Of a DNA stretch of 64,000 bases, positions 16,236-23,829 are shown piece after piece. The stretch's first letter is position 1. The number at the start of each line of letters is the position of its first letter. Made by a program: the position numbers and the translations under genes. The notes beneath the pieces were generated by a model that searched no databases, was not told the DNA's origin, and saw only the letters and a program-made list of their open reading frames with translations. The stretch lies in assembly GCA_041660405.1 (NCBI GenBank), contig JBAZWL010000005.1:124001-188000 (forward strand), written 5' to 3'. This stretch comes from Taibaiella sp041660405 (GTDB lineage: Bacteria > Bacteroidota > Bacteroidia > Chitinophagales > Chitinophagaceae).

Positions 16236-16745
16236 ATGACACAGGAAAGAAATTACGACATAGGAGACTATGTGAATTATAACGGACGATTTGGAAACAC
16301 CGTTGCAAAAATAACTGACACGCAAACCAGTTTTGACCTCGAAGTTCCCATACTTTACATGTATGATAGGGATGAGGAAATAACCGGGGAATATAAAGAT
16401 ATCCGGCCAATACTTACAGAAGAAAAACATTTATCTGCGTTAGGATTTACGATACAACATCACAAGGGTAACCCATACTATACGCTTGAAAATATTATTG
16501 TGGCTACTATATCGGCCAAATACAATGATCCTAATTCAATCTGGGGTACTGGATATATTTTGTGCGGTTTGAGAGCAAAACTTAATCAAATCACAGAAGA
16601 GGAGATTCTCACTGCGATTGGTTCAGAATACAATGAAGTCACTTTCTCGGAAGTTTTTGCACCTGCAGGATTCTTAATGCAACTGTTTGACTTCTTAGAT
16701 CAAAATGGTGTCGAACATGATAAAGAAACAATTGCTCTAACCTAA
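16236..16745 (+). CDS. Hypothetical mobile-element protein
   Basis: 169 residues. The N-terminal part (YDIGDYVNYNGRFGNTVAKI) and the central DIRPILTEEKHLSALGFTIQ match the pattern of small Bacteroidota phage and conjugative-element proteins, which open with a short SH3-like strand set and continue with an I-x-LTEE-x2-L-x2-LGF motif. Function is unknown in all of them. It lies in the plus-strand run between the nuclease-like gene (18-bp gap) and the second GhoS-like gene (12-bp gap), suggesting one transcript. Confidence 0.6.
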   Translation: MTQERNYDIGDYVNYNGRFGNTVAKITDTQTSFDLEVPILYMYDRDEEITGEYKDIRPILTEEKHLSALGFTIQHHKGNPYYTLENIIVATISAKYNDPNSIWGTGYILCGLRAKLNQITEEEILTAIGSEYNEVTFSEVFAPAGFLMQLFDFLDQNGVEHDKETIALT

Positions 16746-16757
16746 TAATAAATCTCC

Positions 16758-17123
16758 ATGATACGCCATCATTACATAATTCGTATTGAATTGAAAGACA
16801 TTGATCAGATCTATCCGAAACCTGACTACACAAATGATATTTATTACAGTTTACACCACGAAATGAGTAATGCCAATTTTGAAAGCGTAATAAGAAATCA
16901 TCAAATAAGGAAAGACTATTTTTTGCCACGGGCAATGTATCGCCTAGACTCAGAACTGCCAATAAATGAAATAACCAACATTGTAAAACAAGTTATTTAT
17001 AGTGCGTTTGAAAATTTTAACTGTGAAGGTGGAATAGAAAAACACTATTCCGTAATTACAATTGGTGCAGGCAATTATCACTTTCACAATCTTGATCCGG
17101 TACCAAATGATGATGGAAACTAA
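16758..17123 (+). CDS. Small protein of possible GhoS-like fold (copy 2)
   Basis: 121 residues, paralogous to the protein at 8142-8471 on the opposite strand. Shared features are IIRIELKDID near the start, YYSLHHEMSNANFES, FLPRAMYRLD in the middle, the helix EITNIVKQVIYSAFENF and the last strand HYSVITIG. It differs by a short insertion after residue 20 and a longer C-terminus. The DUF2622/GhoS-like reading is tentative. Two copies in one 12-kb island suggest a duplicated or diversified function. Confidence 0.6.
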   Translation: MIRHHYIIRIELKDIDQIYPKPDYTNDIYYSLHHEMSNANFESVIRNHQIRKDYFLPRAMYRLDSELPINEITNIVKQVIYSAFENFNCEGGIEKHYSVITIGAGNYHFHNLDPVPNDDGN

Positions 17124-17371
17124 AGTATGTCCGCATGATCTGAACCGAAACCTGTCCTATGGAATTTATAAACACCATCTGAATCTATATCGCTGTATAT
17201 TTTCCTGATACCCATAGAGAGGCCATCATGATAAACTCTCAAAATTGAAATCTGAGATTCTAAAAAATCAACCACCCGCTTTACATCGCTTTTATCTAAA
17301 AGCTGGTCTGTTTTTACCTTACCGTTTACTATACTAATTGAGATGTCACCGTTCTTTACAAAGACTTCCAT
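17120..17371 (-). CDS. Small hypothetical protein
   Basis: 83 residues (MEVFVKNGDISISIVNGKVK, then LLDKSDVKRVVDFLESQISI). A beta hairpin is followed by a helix and a C-terminal strand set; no family is recognised. It converges on the GhoS-like gene with a 4-bp overlap of stops. The leader carries the 16-nt TTTTATTCTATATATA sequence (plus strand) also found before the gene at 5809, so expression and co-regulation with that gene are likely. Confidence 0.55.
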   Translation of the reverse strand: MEVFVKNGDISISIVNGKVKTDQLLDKSDVKRVVDFLESQISILRVYHDGLSMGIRKIYSDIDSDGVYKFHRTGFGSDHADIL

Positions 17372-17756
17372 AAATACTATTTTTTATTCTATATATATAG
17401 TAACTCATACTCCCCTTATATAAATTAACGAAAAGAGTTAGGACTATATCCTAACTCTTTTATTCTTGATTTGCCACCCTTGGCATTTACAGGTTTATAG
17501 AAGATTGCCACCGTTGGCACTTTATATAATGACATATACGCTGACAAATCAAATTAGATCAGAACTGTTCATTCTACTATATTGCCTTAATTTTCAATGG
17601 ATCAAACATTATTTCGGTTAGCCTGTTGTTATCAAAAATAATATCATGTTCTTTGCGTGCCAATAAGTTATGCAAATCTTAAAGTGTAATAAAATTAAAC
17701 TTATTTGCCGGAAGAGATGTAATTTTCACGAATAACCACAACCAATTAGCCTTTTT
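17372..17756. other. Right border of accessory island (no gene)
   Basis: 385 bp without a credible frame. Contents: the TTTTATTCTATATATA leader motif (17382-17397); a terminator (17431-17461); two palindromes TGCCACCCTTGGCA (17472-17485) and TGCCACCGTTGGCA (17506-17519), with TATAGAAGAT (17496-17505) between them; and TTATATAATGACA (17522-17534). The palindrome and its companions also occur at the left border near 5.1 kb. Confidence 0.5.
17431..17461. terminator. Strong bidirectional hairpin terminator
   Basis: A 13-bp perfect stem AAAAGAGTTAGGA / TCCTAACTCTTTT with a 5-nt loop, T-run on one side and A-run on the other. Confidence 0.88.
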
Positions 17757-18383
17757 ATGAAATCACTAAAATTGACAATCGTATGCGCATTGCTGTGCCT
17801 GCTAGTTTCCGTACAATCTGATGCGCAAAATCTACTCCTGGGAATCAAAGTAGGTGCCAACTTTGACAAGACACAAGGAGAAAACATTGATGGAAAATTC
17901 AGCGGCTATTTCATGGGAGGCGCCTATGCCGGAGTTAAACTAACCAAGATAAAAGTACAAGCCGAGCTTTTGTTTTCTCAAAGTAAAATTACCACAGGAG
18001 ATAACTTTGTAAATGCCTTTGGTACTTATGTTACAGACAATGGCAAAGCCATAAAAGAAGGTACTTTTAAAATGAATGAGCTTTCAATTCCACTTACTGT
18101 TGGGTTCAATGTAGTTCCTAAGTTATTATGGATTCATGCCGGACCACAATACACAGGTGTAGTATCTATTGATGATGTGGACGGATTTGTAAAAGAAACC
18201 AAGAACGTATTTAAGAACGGTTATATTTCAGGATTAGTAGGTGCTGAACTAGAACTTCCTTTTAACCTTAATGCCGGTTTACGATATGTTTTCGGAATTT
18301 CAGACCGTAACAATACCAATGTTTCTGACACATGGCGAACCAGTCATTTCCAGGTTCATGTTGGTTATAGTTTCCTGAAATAG
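17757..18383 (+). CDS. Outer-membrane beta-barrel protein (porin family)
   Basis: 208 residues with a signal peptide (cleaved after SVQSDAQ). Paired amphipathic strands are typical of the OMP_b-brl_2 family: LLLGIKVGANFDKT, FMGGAYAGVKLTKIKVQAEL, LSIPLTVGFNVVPKLLWIHA and a final FQVHVGYSFLK ending. It is predicted to be a small outer-membrane barrel of eight or so strands. No specific ligand can be inferred. It is monocistronic, with a hairpin terminator downstream. Confidence 0.85.
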   Translation: MKSLKLTIVCALLCLLVSVQSDAQNLLLGIKVGANFDKTQGENIDGKFSGYFMGGAYAGVKLTKIKVQAELLFSQSKITTGDNFVNAFGTYVTDNGKAIKEGTFKMNELSIPLTVGFNVVPKLLWIHAGPQYTGVVSIDDVDGFVKETKNVFKNGYISGLVGAELELPFNLNAGLRYVFGISDRNNTNVSDTWRTSHFQVHVGYSFLK

Positions 18384-18413
18384 CCTTCTGAAGAAAGAAA
18401 AATAAGGCATAAC

Positions 18414-18443
18414 AAAAGCGGGCTGAATGTTCAGCCTGCTTTT
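18414..18443. terminator. Terminator hairpin
   Basis: AAAAGCgGGCTGA / TCAGCCtGCTTTT form a 13-bp stem with one G-T wobble and a short loop. It serves the converging barrel gene (+) and cysteine desulfurase (-). Confidence 0.82.
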
Positions 18444-18460
18444 ATATAATATATCAATTC

Positions 18461-19588
18461 TTAAATCGACTCTTTTACTTTAGCCACAACAATGTCTACT
18501 TCTGCTTTAGTATTGTGCCGGCTGAAAGAAAAGCGTACCGGTACCTGATTAGGATTATTATTGATAGAATTGATCACGTGACTACCGGCATTGGCACCAC
18601 TGCTACAGGCACTGCCACCTGATACACATATGCCTGCTATATCCAGGTTGAAGAGAATCATTTCTGATTTTTCTGTTTTAGGGAAAGCCACATTCAAAAC
18701 AGTATACAAACAATTTCCATCGCAATCGCCATTGAAACTGACGCCTTGTATATGTGTAGTCAATTGCTGCTTCATGTATTTTTTCAGGTCAGAAACATAA
18801 GCACTATCTTGCTCATAGCGTTCCATGGCTATTTCCAAGGCTTTGGCAAAACCAATAATGCCATATAGGTTTTCGGTACCGGCGCGCATATTGCGTTCCT
18901 GCCCTCCCCCATTGATCATGGGTTTGATGCTTACATTTTCATTTACATACAGAATACCAACACCTTTAGGGCCATGAAACTTGTGACCCGCTCCTGTAAT
19001 AAAATGTACCGGCGTATCTCTAAGACTTATTGGATAATGCCCTACAGTCTGTACCGTATCACAATGGAATATAGCATCGTATTCTTTGCAGAGTTCACCT
19101 ACTTTTTGAATATCCAGCAAATTACCTATTTCATTATTGGCATGCATTAAAGAAACCAGGCTACGTTCTTTTGATCCTGCCAGTAAATCCTTCAGACTTG
19201 CCATATCTACATGGCCTTTGCTATCCAATTTTACAAAACTTAATTTTATACCACTTTGCCTGGACCAGAATTCTACAGAATGTAATGTAGCATGGTGCTC
19301 AATAGGAGAACTGATAATATGCTTGCAACCAAGATCCCTTATGGCCGCCGATATGGCTGTATTGCTGCTCTCTGTACCACCAGAAGTAAAAAATATTTCT
19401 CCCGGATGTGCATTAAGCAACTTTGCAACTGATTTTCTTGCCGTCTCAATAGCCAGCTTTGTTTCCCTCCCATAAGAATAAATGGAAGAAGGATTGCCGA
19501 ATTTTTCTGTAAGATAAGGCATCATTGCCTCCAATACTACAGGATCAAGGGCTGTAGTCGCTGCATTGTCAAAATAAATACGTTCCAT
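18461..19588 (-). CDS. Cysteine desulfurase (NifS/IscS class)
   Basis: 375 residues, normal length for the family. It removes sulfur from cysteine as an enzyme-bound persulfide for Fe-S clusters, tRNA thiolation or cofactors, using PLP. Visible landmarks are YFDNAATTALDP at the N-terminus, the PLP-stacking histidines in PIEHHAT (98-99), the HCDTVQTVGH segment, the PLP lysine K203 (ITGAGHKFHGPKG), RAGTEN, and the catalytic cysteine C328 (GGSACSSG) on the mobile loop. No scaffold or regulator genes (iscU, iscR) are adjacent, so it is probably the stand-alone enzyme of this organism. Confidence 0.95.
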   Translation of the reverse strand: MERIYFDNAATTALDPVVLEAMMPYLTEKFGNPSSIYSYGRETKLAIETARKSVAKLLNAHPGEIFFTSGGTESSNTAISAAIRDLGCKHIISSPIEHHATLHSVEFWSRQSGIKLSFVKLDSKGHVDMASLKDLLAGSKERSLVSLMHANNEIGNLLDIQKVGELCKEYDAIFHCDTVQTVGHYPISLRDTPVHFITGAGHKFHGPKGVGILYVNENVSIKPMINGGGQERNMRAGTENLYGIIGFAKALEIAMERYEQDSAYVSDLKKYMKQQLTTHIQGVSFNGDCDGNCLYTVLNVAFPKTEKSEMILFNLDIAGICVSGGSACSSGANAGSHVINSINNNPNQVPVRFSFSRHNTKAEVDIVVAKVKESI

Positions 19589-19753
19589 AAACTATTAGAA
19601 ATTAACCTCTGGCAATGTCAGCTTTTTACAGACCTACCAAGAAATTAAAAGTTAAGCGCGGCAAAGTTATAGAAATAGATGCATAAAAATAATTAAGTTG
19701 AAAATAGCAAAACCCGGAAAAATGTCCGTAACTTTGGGACAAATTACTTTTGT

Positions 19754-20266
19754 ATGAAAAAGGAAAATAAAAAATATGCTACCCACGATGAAAAAAGCGC
19801 AGTAGTTGAAGAAGCAGGTGAAGCCTATCAATCCTTACCCATGAATACTGTGGCTATGATGGGCATGCAGCGTAATGCACAATTTAAAAGCGTAACCAGC
19901 GATAATGATTTTATCGACCTGATAAGAGAAGGTGTTCCCAAAGAAGCCATGAACAACCTCATGAATAAAACCGGCATTACCACTATGGAAATGGCCAGTA
20001 TTACCCATACTTCTGATCGCACTTTACGCCGCTACGAAAATAAAGACAAATTACCCCAGGAACAATCAGAAAGAGTAATTGAGCTGGCTCGTCTTTATAG
20101 TAAAGGCAGTGAGGTTTTTGGTTCTCTGGAATATTTTAAAGAATGGATGAATGCCACATTGATTCCATTAGGCAGTAAAAAACCCAAAGAGTTTTTGGAT
20201 ACATCCCTCGGCATTGATCTCCTGATGAAAGAGCTTGGGCGCATTGAGCACGGCATATTTGCCTGA
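19754..20266 (+). CDS. Xre/MbcA/ParS-type antitoxin (DUF2384)
   Basis: 170 residues. A disordered N-terminus is followed by an Xre-like DNA-binding region (LMNKTGITTMEMASITHTSD, RTLRRYENKDKLPQEQS) and the C-terminal DUF2384 toxin-binding domain (VFGSLEYFKEWMNATLIPLG, EFLDTSLGIDLLMKELGRIE). It is followed after 23 bp by a RES-domain toxin gene, the standard order for RES-Xre type II pairs, in which the antitoxin blocks the toxin active site and represses the operon. TAACTTTG (19729-19736) and TACTTTTG (19745-19752) upstream match the Bacteroidota -7 box. Confidence 0.93.
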   Translation: MKKENKKYATHDEKSAVVEEAGEAYQSLPMNTVAMMGMQRNAQFKSVTSDNDFIDLIREGVPKEAMNNLMNKTGITTMEMASITHTSDRTLRRYENKDKLPQEQSERVIELARLYSKGSEVFGSLEYFKEWMNATLIPLGSKKPKEFLDTSLGIDLLMKELGRIEHGIFA

Positions 20267-20289
20267 TTATTCTTCATTATCACAATATT

Positions 20290-20748
20290 ATGGTAGTATT
20301 CAGGATCAGCAGTTGCAGGTTCATCAACGATTTATCAGGTACCGGCGCAGCACTGTATGGTGGAAGGTGGAACGGATTAGGCACACATATGGTTTATACA
20401 GCAGGCAGTGCTTCATTGGCTATGCTAGAATCTTTAGTGCACTTCGGAGGACGGATTGTAGGTGATTATTGTCAATTGGCTTTAGAAATTCCTGATGAAG
20501 GCATTGACGAATTAAAAGAAAATACTTTACCATCCAATTGGCGCGAAAGCCCAGCTCCTGATGCCCTCAAAATATTCGGCAATCAATTTATAACTGAAGG
20601 GAAAGCCCTGGTACTGAAAGTGCCATCGGTGCTGGTTCCCGATGAATCTAATTTCTTGCTCAATCCGGAGCATCCTGATTTCAAAAAAGTAAGGATATTG
20701 GTACACGGTAAAGTCCGGTTTGACGAGCGATTATTGAAAAAAGCTTAA
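20290..20748 (+). CDS. RES-domain toxin (NAD+-degrading)
   Basis: 152 residues. The RES domain is named for conserved R, E and S residues. Visible are R5 (VFRIS), the LYGGRWNGLG loop with R26, Y36 (MVYTAGS), the SASLAMLESL helix with E47, and a C-terminal strand ending DERLL. Homologous toxins deplete cellular NAD+ and stop growth. The arrangement with the DUF2384 antitoxin directly upstream makes the assignment secure. Length and motifs look intact, so the pair is probably functional. Confidence 0.93.
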   Translation: MVVFRISSCRFINDLSGTGAALYGGRWNGLGTHMVYTAGSASLAMLESLVHFGGRIVGDYCQLALEIPDEGIDELKENTLPSNWRESPAPDALKIFGNQFITEGKALVLKVPSVLVPDESNFLLNPEHPDFKKVRILVHGKVRFDERLLKKA

Positions 20749-20798
20749 TTTACTTTCCAAAGGCTGTGTGCCTGAAATTGTCGAAGATTTCAAAAAGT

Positions 20799-20833
20799 AA
20801 AATGCGAAATTCAGTTACAGAATTTCGCATTTT
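20799..20833. terminator. Bidirectional terminator
   Basis: A 14-bp perfect stem AAAATGCGAAATTC / GAATTTCGCATTTT with a 7-nt loop and T-run, between the RES toxin (+) and the ABC-F gene (-). Confidence 0.93.
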
Positions 20834-20855
20834 TTATAAGCAATCAAATATAATC

Positions 20856-22487
20856 TTACAGAACGTTCACACCGTACATTTCAGCACGCAATTGTTTTAC
20901 CCTTTCATCAACAATGTATTCATCAAAAGGCATTTCCCTGTCGATAAGACCACCTGGTGTTATTTCCAGGATACGGTCGCAAACTGTTTGTGTCAATTCA
21001 TGATCTCGTGAAGTGAAAATGATAGTACCTCTGAAATCCTTCATGCCATTATTCAATGCAGTAATTGATTCCAGATCAAGGTGGTTGGTAGGCTCATCCA
21101 TCGTCAGCACATTACCTTTATACATCATCATACGGCTTAACATACAACGTACTTTTTCTCCTCCACTCAATACAGTACATTGCTTTTGGGTTTCTTCTCC
21201 GCTAAACAACATACGTCCTAAAAATCCACGGATAAATGTTTCGTCTTTCTCTTCGGAATACTGACGAAGCCAATCAACAAGGTTCAGATTCTTACCTTCA
21301 AAATACTCCGTATTATCAGCAGGCAAATAAGCTGAAATTGTGGTTACGCCCCATTTATATTCTCCTTCAAAGTCTTTATCCTCACCGTTAATGATCTTGT
21401 AAAAAGCAGTAGTAGCCAAACTGTTTTCTGAAATAACCGTAACCTTCTGGCCGCGTTTCAGATCAAAGTTGATATCCTTAAATAATAGCTGTCCATTCTG
21501 TGTTTTGCTTAGTCCTTTCACTTCCAATATCTGATCGCCTGCATCACGTATCTGGTTGTTGAACAAGATAGCAGGATATTTACGATTGGAAGGTTGCATG
21601 TCATCCAGATTAATTTTATCCAATGCTTTCTTCCTGCTCGTTGCTTGTTTTGATTTAGAAGCATTTGCCGAGAAACGGGCAATAAAGTCCTTCAGTTCAG
21701 CAATTTTGTCTTCTTTCTTTTTATTCTGATCTGAACGTTGTTTCAGCAATAATTGGCTGGATTCGTACCAGAAGGTATAGTTACCGGTAAAGATATTGAT
21801 CTTACCAAAGTCAATATCCGCAACGTGTGTACAAACCGTATCCAGGAAGTGACGATCATGCGATACAACCAAAACTACTTTATCGTAATCGGCCAGGAAG
21901 TTTTCCAACCATGCGATAGTCTGTAAGTCAAGGTCATTCGTAGGTTCATCCAACAGCAGAATATCCGGATTACCAAAAAGTGCTTGTGCCAACAGCACAC
22001 GGACTTTTTCGTTACCATCCAGATCTTTTACATTCATGAAGTGTTTATCTTCCTTTACCCCAAGGCTGTTTAATAAAGTAGCGGCATCACTTTCGGCATT
22101 CCAGCCTTCCATTTCGGCAAAAATACCTTCCAGCTCACCGGCGCGCATACCATCTTCTTCTGTAAAATCTTCTTTGGCATAAATGGCATCTTTTTCCTGC
22201 ATAATATTATACAGTACTTCGTTACCCATAACAACAGTCTGCAATACCTGGACATCATCATATTTATGGTGCTCCTGCTTAAGCACACTCATACGCTGTC
22301 CTTTAGGTATTTCCACCTTCCCTGTAGTCGGCTCTATATCGCCAGACAATATCTTGATAAAAGTAGATTTACCGGCCCCGTTAGCGCCAATTACACCATA
22401 ACAATTCCCCTCGGTAAACTTTAGATTTACATCTTCAAACAATATACGCTTGCCATAGCGAAGCGATAAATTAGATACATTAATCAT
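20856..22487 (-). CDS. ABC-F family ATPase (YbiT-like), ribosome-associated
   Basis: 543 residues with two fused ABC domains and no membrane segments, as in ABC-F translation factors. Domain 1 has a normal Walker A (GANGAGKST, 34-42), a weak signature (LDGNEKVR, 156-163) and Walker B (LLLDEPTNDLDL). The linker (about 245-300) is lysine-rich and helical. Domain 2 lacks a Walker A: residues 353-361 read SENSLATTA, although the signature LSGGEKVR (440) and Walker B (LTMDEPTNHLDL) are intact. Domain 2 may therefore not hydrolyse ATP normally. ABC-F proteins act in the ribosomal E site. The leader carries a short uORF and a terminator-like hairpin. Confidence 0.9.
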   Translation of the reverse strand: MINVSNLSLRYGKRILFEDVNLKFTEGNCYGVIGANGAGKSTFIKILSGDIEPTTGKVEIPKGQRMSVLKQEHHKYDDVQVLQTVVMGNEVLYNIMQEKDAIYAKEDFTEEDGMRAGELEGIFAEMEGWNAESDAATLLNSLGVKEDKHFMNVKDLDGNEKVRVLLAQALFGNPDILLLDEPTNDLDLQTIAWLENFLADYDKVVLVVSHDRHFLDTVCTHVADIDFGKINIFTGNYTFWYESSQLLLKQRSDQNKKKEDKIAELKDFIARFSANASKSKQATSRKKALDKINLDDMQPSNRKYPAILFNNQIRDAGDQILEVKGLSKTQNGQLLFKDINFDLKRGQKVTVISENSLATTAFYKIINGEDKDFEGEYKWGVTTISAYLPADNTEYFEGKNLNLVDWLRQYSEEKDETFIRGFLGRMLFSGEETQKQCTVLSGGEKVRCMLSRMMMYKGNVLTMDEPTNHLDLESITALNNGMKDFRGTIIFTSRDHELTQTVCDRILEITPGGLIDREMPFDEYIVDERVKQLRAEMYGVNVL

Positions 22488-22554
22488 CTTTAAAAACAGT
22501 GCTGTATATGAAAGTAATATTGGTAAAAAGTGCAGGACGGCTAAAGTCCTGCAT
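22480..22554 (-). CDS. Candidate 24-codon leader peptide of the ABC-F gene
   Basis: On the minus strand an ATG at 22554 opens MQDFSRPALFTNITFIYSTV and ends FKDD-stop at 22480, overlapping the ABC-F start codon (22487-22485) out of frame. It begins just after the predicted transcription start. The first nine codons form the hairpin at 22531-22553, followed by a T-run. The arrangement resembles ribosome-mediated attenuation. There is no evidence of translation beyond position and overlap. Confidence 0.35.
   Translation of the reverse strand: MQDFSRPALFTNITFIYSTVFKDD
22531..22553 (-). terminator. Attenuator-like hairpin in ABC-F leader
   Basis: Minus strand: TGCAGGAC, loop TTTAGCC, GTCCTGCA, then CTTTTT. 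This is an 8-bp GC-rich stem followed by a U-run inside the leader, 44 nt before the start codon. Confidence 0.55.
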
Positions 22555-22568
22555 CCCTTTTAAGCGCG

Positions 22569-22600
22569 CAAAGGTACGAAGATTTGAGACGATCTGCAAA
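22569..22600 (-). promoter_or_regulatory. Bacteroidota promoter of the ABC-F gene
   Basis: Minus strand TTTG (22600-22597), 20-nt spacer, TACCTTTG (22576-22569): a full match to TTTG-N19/20-TAnnTTTG. It places the transcript start about 75 nt before the ABC-F start codon. Confidence 0.7.
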
Positions 22601-22644
22601 AGGCAATAAACTAATAAGAATTGACAAATCGCAACTATTCCTTA

Positions 22645-22675
22645 TTTGCATTTAACGCATCTTATCGTACATTTG
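22645..22675 (+). promoter_or_regulatory. Bacteroidota promoter of sucD
   Basis: TTTG (22645-22648), 19-nt spacer, TACATTTG (22668-22675): a full consensus match, 69 nt before the sucD start and divergent from the ABC-F promoter. Confidence 0.7.
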
Positions 22676-22744
22676 CGGCAATTTATCGGCTGCCATATTT
22701 ATTAGTAGCCGGAAATCAACATTGTAAATCTCAAATTTTAAGCA

Positions 22745-23626
22745 ATGGCTGTATTAGTCAATAAAAATTCCAAAGTAATTGTACAAGGTTTTACCGGTAC
22801 TGAAGGTACTTTCCACGCAAGCCAGATGATTGAATACGGCACCAATGTGGTAGGTGGTGTTACACCAGGCAAAGGTGGCTCTACTCACCTGGAGCGCCCT
22901 GTGTTCAATACAGTGAAAGAAGCTGTAGATAAGGCAGGTGCTGATACTTCTATCATTTTTGTACCGCCGGCTTTTGCTGCCGATGCTATTATGGAAGCTT
23001 CTGATGCAGGTATTAAAGTGATCATTTGTATTACGGAAGGTATTCCGGTACAGGATATGGTTAAAGCACGTGAATACATCAAAGGCCGCGAATGCCGCCT
23101 GATCGGGCCAAACTGCCCTGGTGTAATTACTGCCGGTGAAGCGAAAGTTGGTATCATGCCAGGTTTTGTATTCAAACCAGGCCGTATCGGAATTGTATCT
23201 AAATCAGGTACATTGACTTACGAAGCTGCTGATCAATCTGTAAAAGCTGGTCTTGGAATTTCTACTGCCATTGGTATTGGTGGCGATCCGATTATCGGAA
23301 CAACTACCAAAGAAGCTGTTGAAATGTTGATGAACGATCCGGAAACTGATGGTATCATTATGATTGGTGAAATTGGTGGTAATATGGAAGCTGAAGCTGC
23401 TATGTGGCTGAAAGACAATATGCGCAAACCGGTTGTAGGTTTCATCGCAGGTCAGACAGCACCTCCAGGTCGCCGTATGGGTCACGCAGGTGCTATTGTT
23501 GGTGGTGCTGATGATACTGCTGCTGCAAAAATGAAGATCATGGGCGAATGTGGTATCCACGTAGTAGATAGCCCTGCAAATATTGGTAAAACTATGGCAG
23601 AAGTGTTGAGCAAGGTTCCTGCTTAA
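22745..23626 (+). CDS. sucD: Succinate-CoA ligase, alpha subunit
   Basis: 293 residues, full length. Together with SucB it interconverts succinyl-CoA and succinate with formation of ATP or GTP in the TCA cycle. Landmarks: the N-terminal CoA-binding Rossmann motif (KVIVQGFTGTEGTFHASQMI), GGVTPGKGG, GPNCPGVI, the SKSGTLTYEA segment, GIGGDPIIGT and the phosphorylated active-site histidine in RRMGHAGAIVGG. The sucB gene is not adjacent, so the subunits are encoded apart, as in many Bacteroidota. A consensus promoter lies upstream and a strong terminator downstream. Confidence 0.97.
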   Translation: MAVLVNKNSKVIVQGFTGTEGTFHASQMIEYGTNVVGGVTPGKGGSTHLERPVFNTVKEAVDKAGADTSIIFVPPAFAADAIMEASDAGIKVIICITEGIPVQDMVKAREYIKGRECRLIGPNCPGVITAGEAKVGIMPGFVFKPGRIGIVSKSGTLTYEAADQSVKAGLGISTAIGIGGDPIIGTTTKEAVEMLMNDPETDGIIMIGEIGGNMEAEAAMWLKDNMRKPVVGFIAGQTAPPGRRMGHAGAIVGGADDTAAAKMKIMGECGIHVVDSPANIGKTMAEVLSKVPA

Positions 23627-23644
23627 TCCAATCCAAATAAAGAT

Positions 23645-23681
23645 AAAAATCCCCAACACGTAAACCGTGTCGGGGATTTTT
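23645..23681 (+). terminator. Rho-independent terminator of sucD
   Basis: AAAAATCCCCaACACG / CGTGTcGGGGATTTTT form a long stem with one mismatch, followed by eight Ts. Confidence 0.92.
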
Positions 23682-23829
23682 TTTGTCAGAACAAAAATAC
23701 ATTATCATTGTTTCTGTAAAAGTCGCAATCTCCCCTGAATCTGTCGCTAACAGCCCCGTGATAACTTATTTGCAATGCGTAATCTTGCATAACGAATCAA
23801 TGTATTGTTCAAGCTCAAAAAAAAACAAC

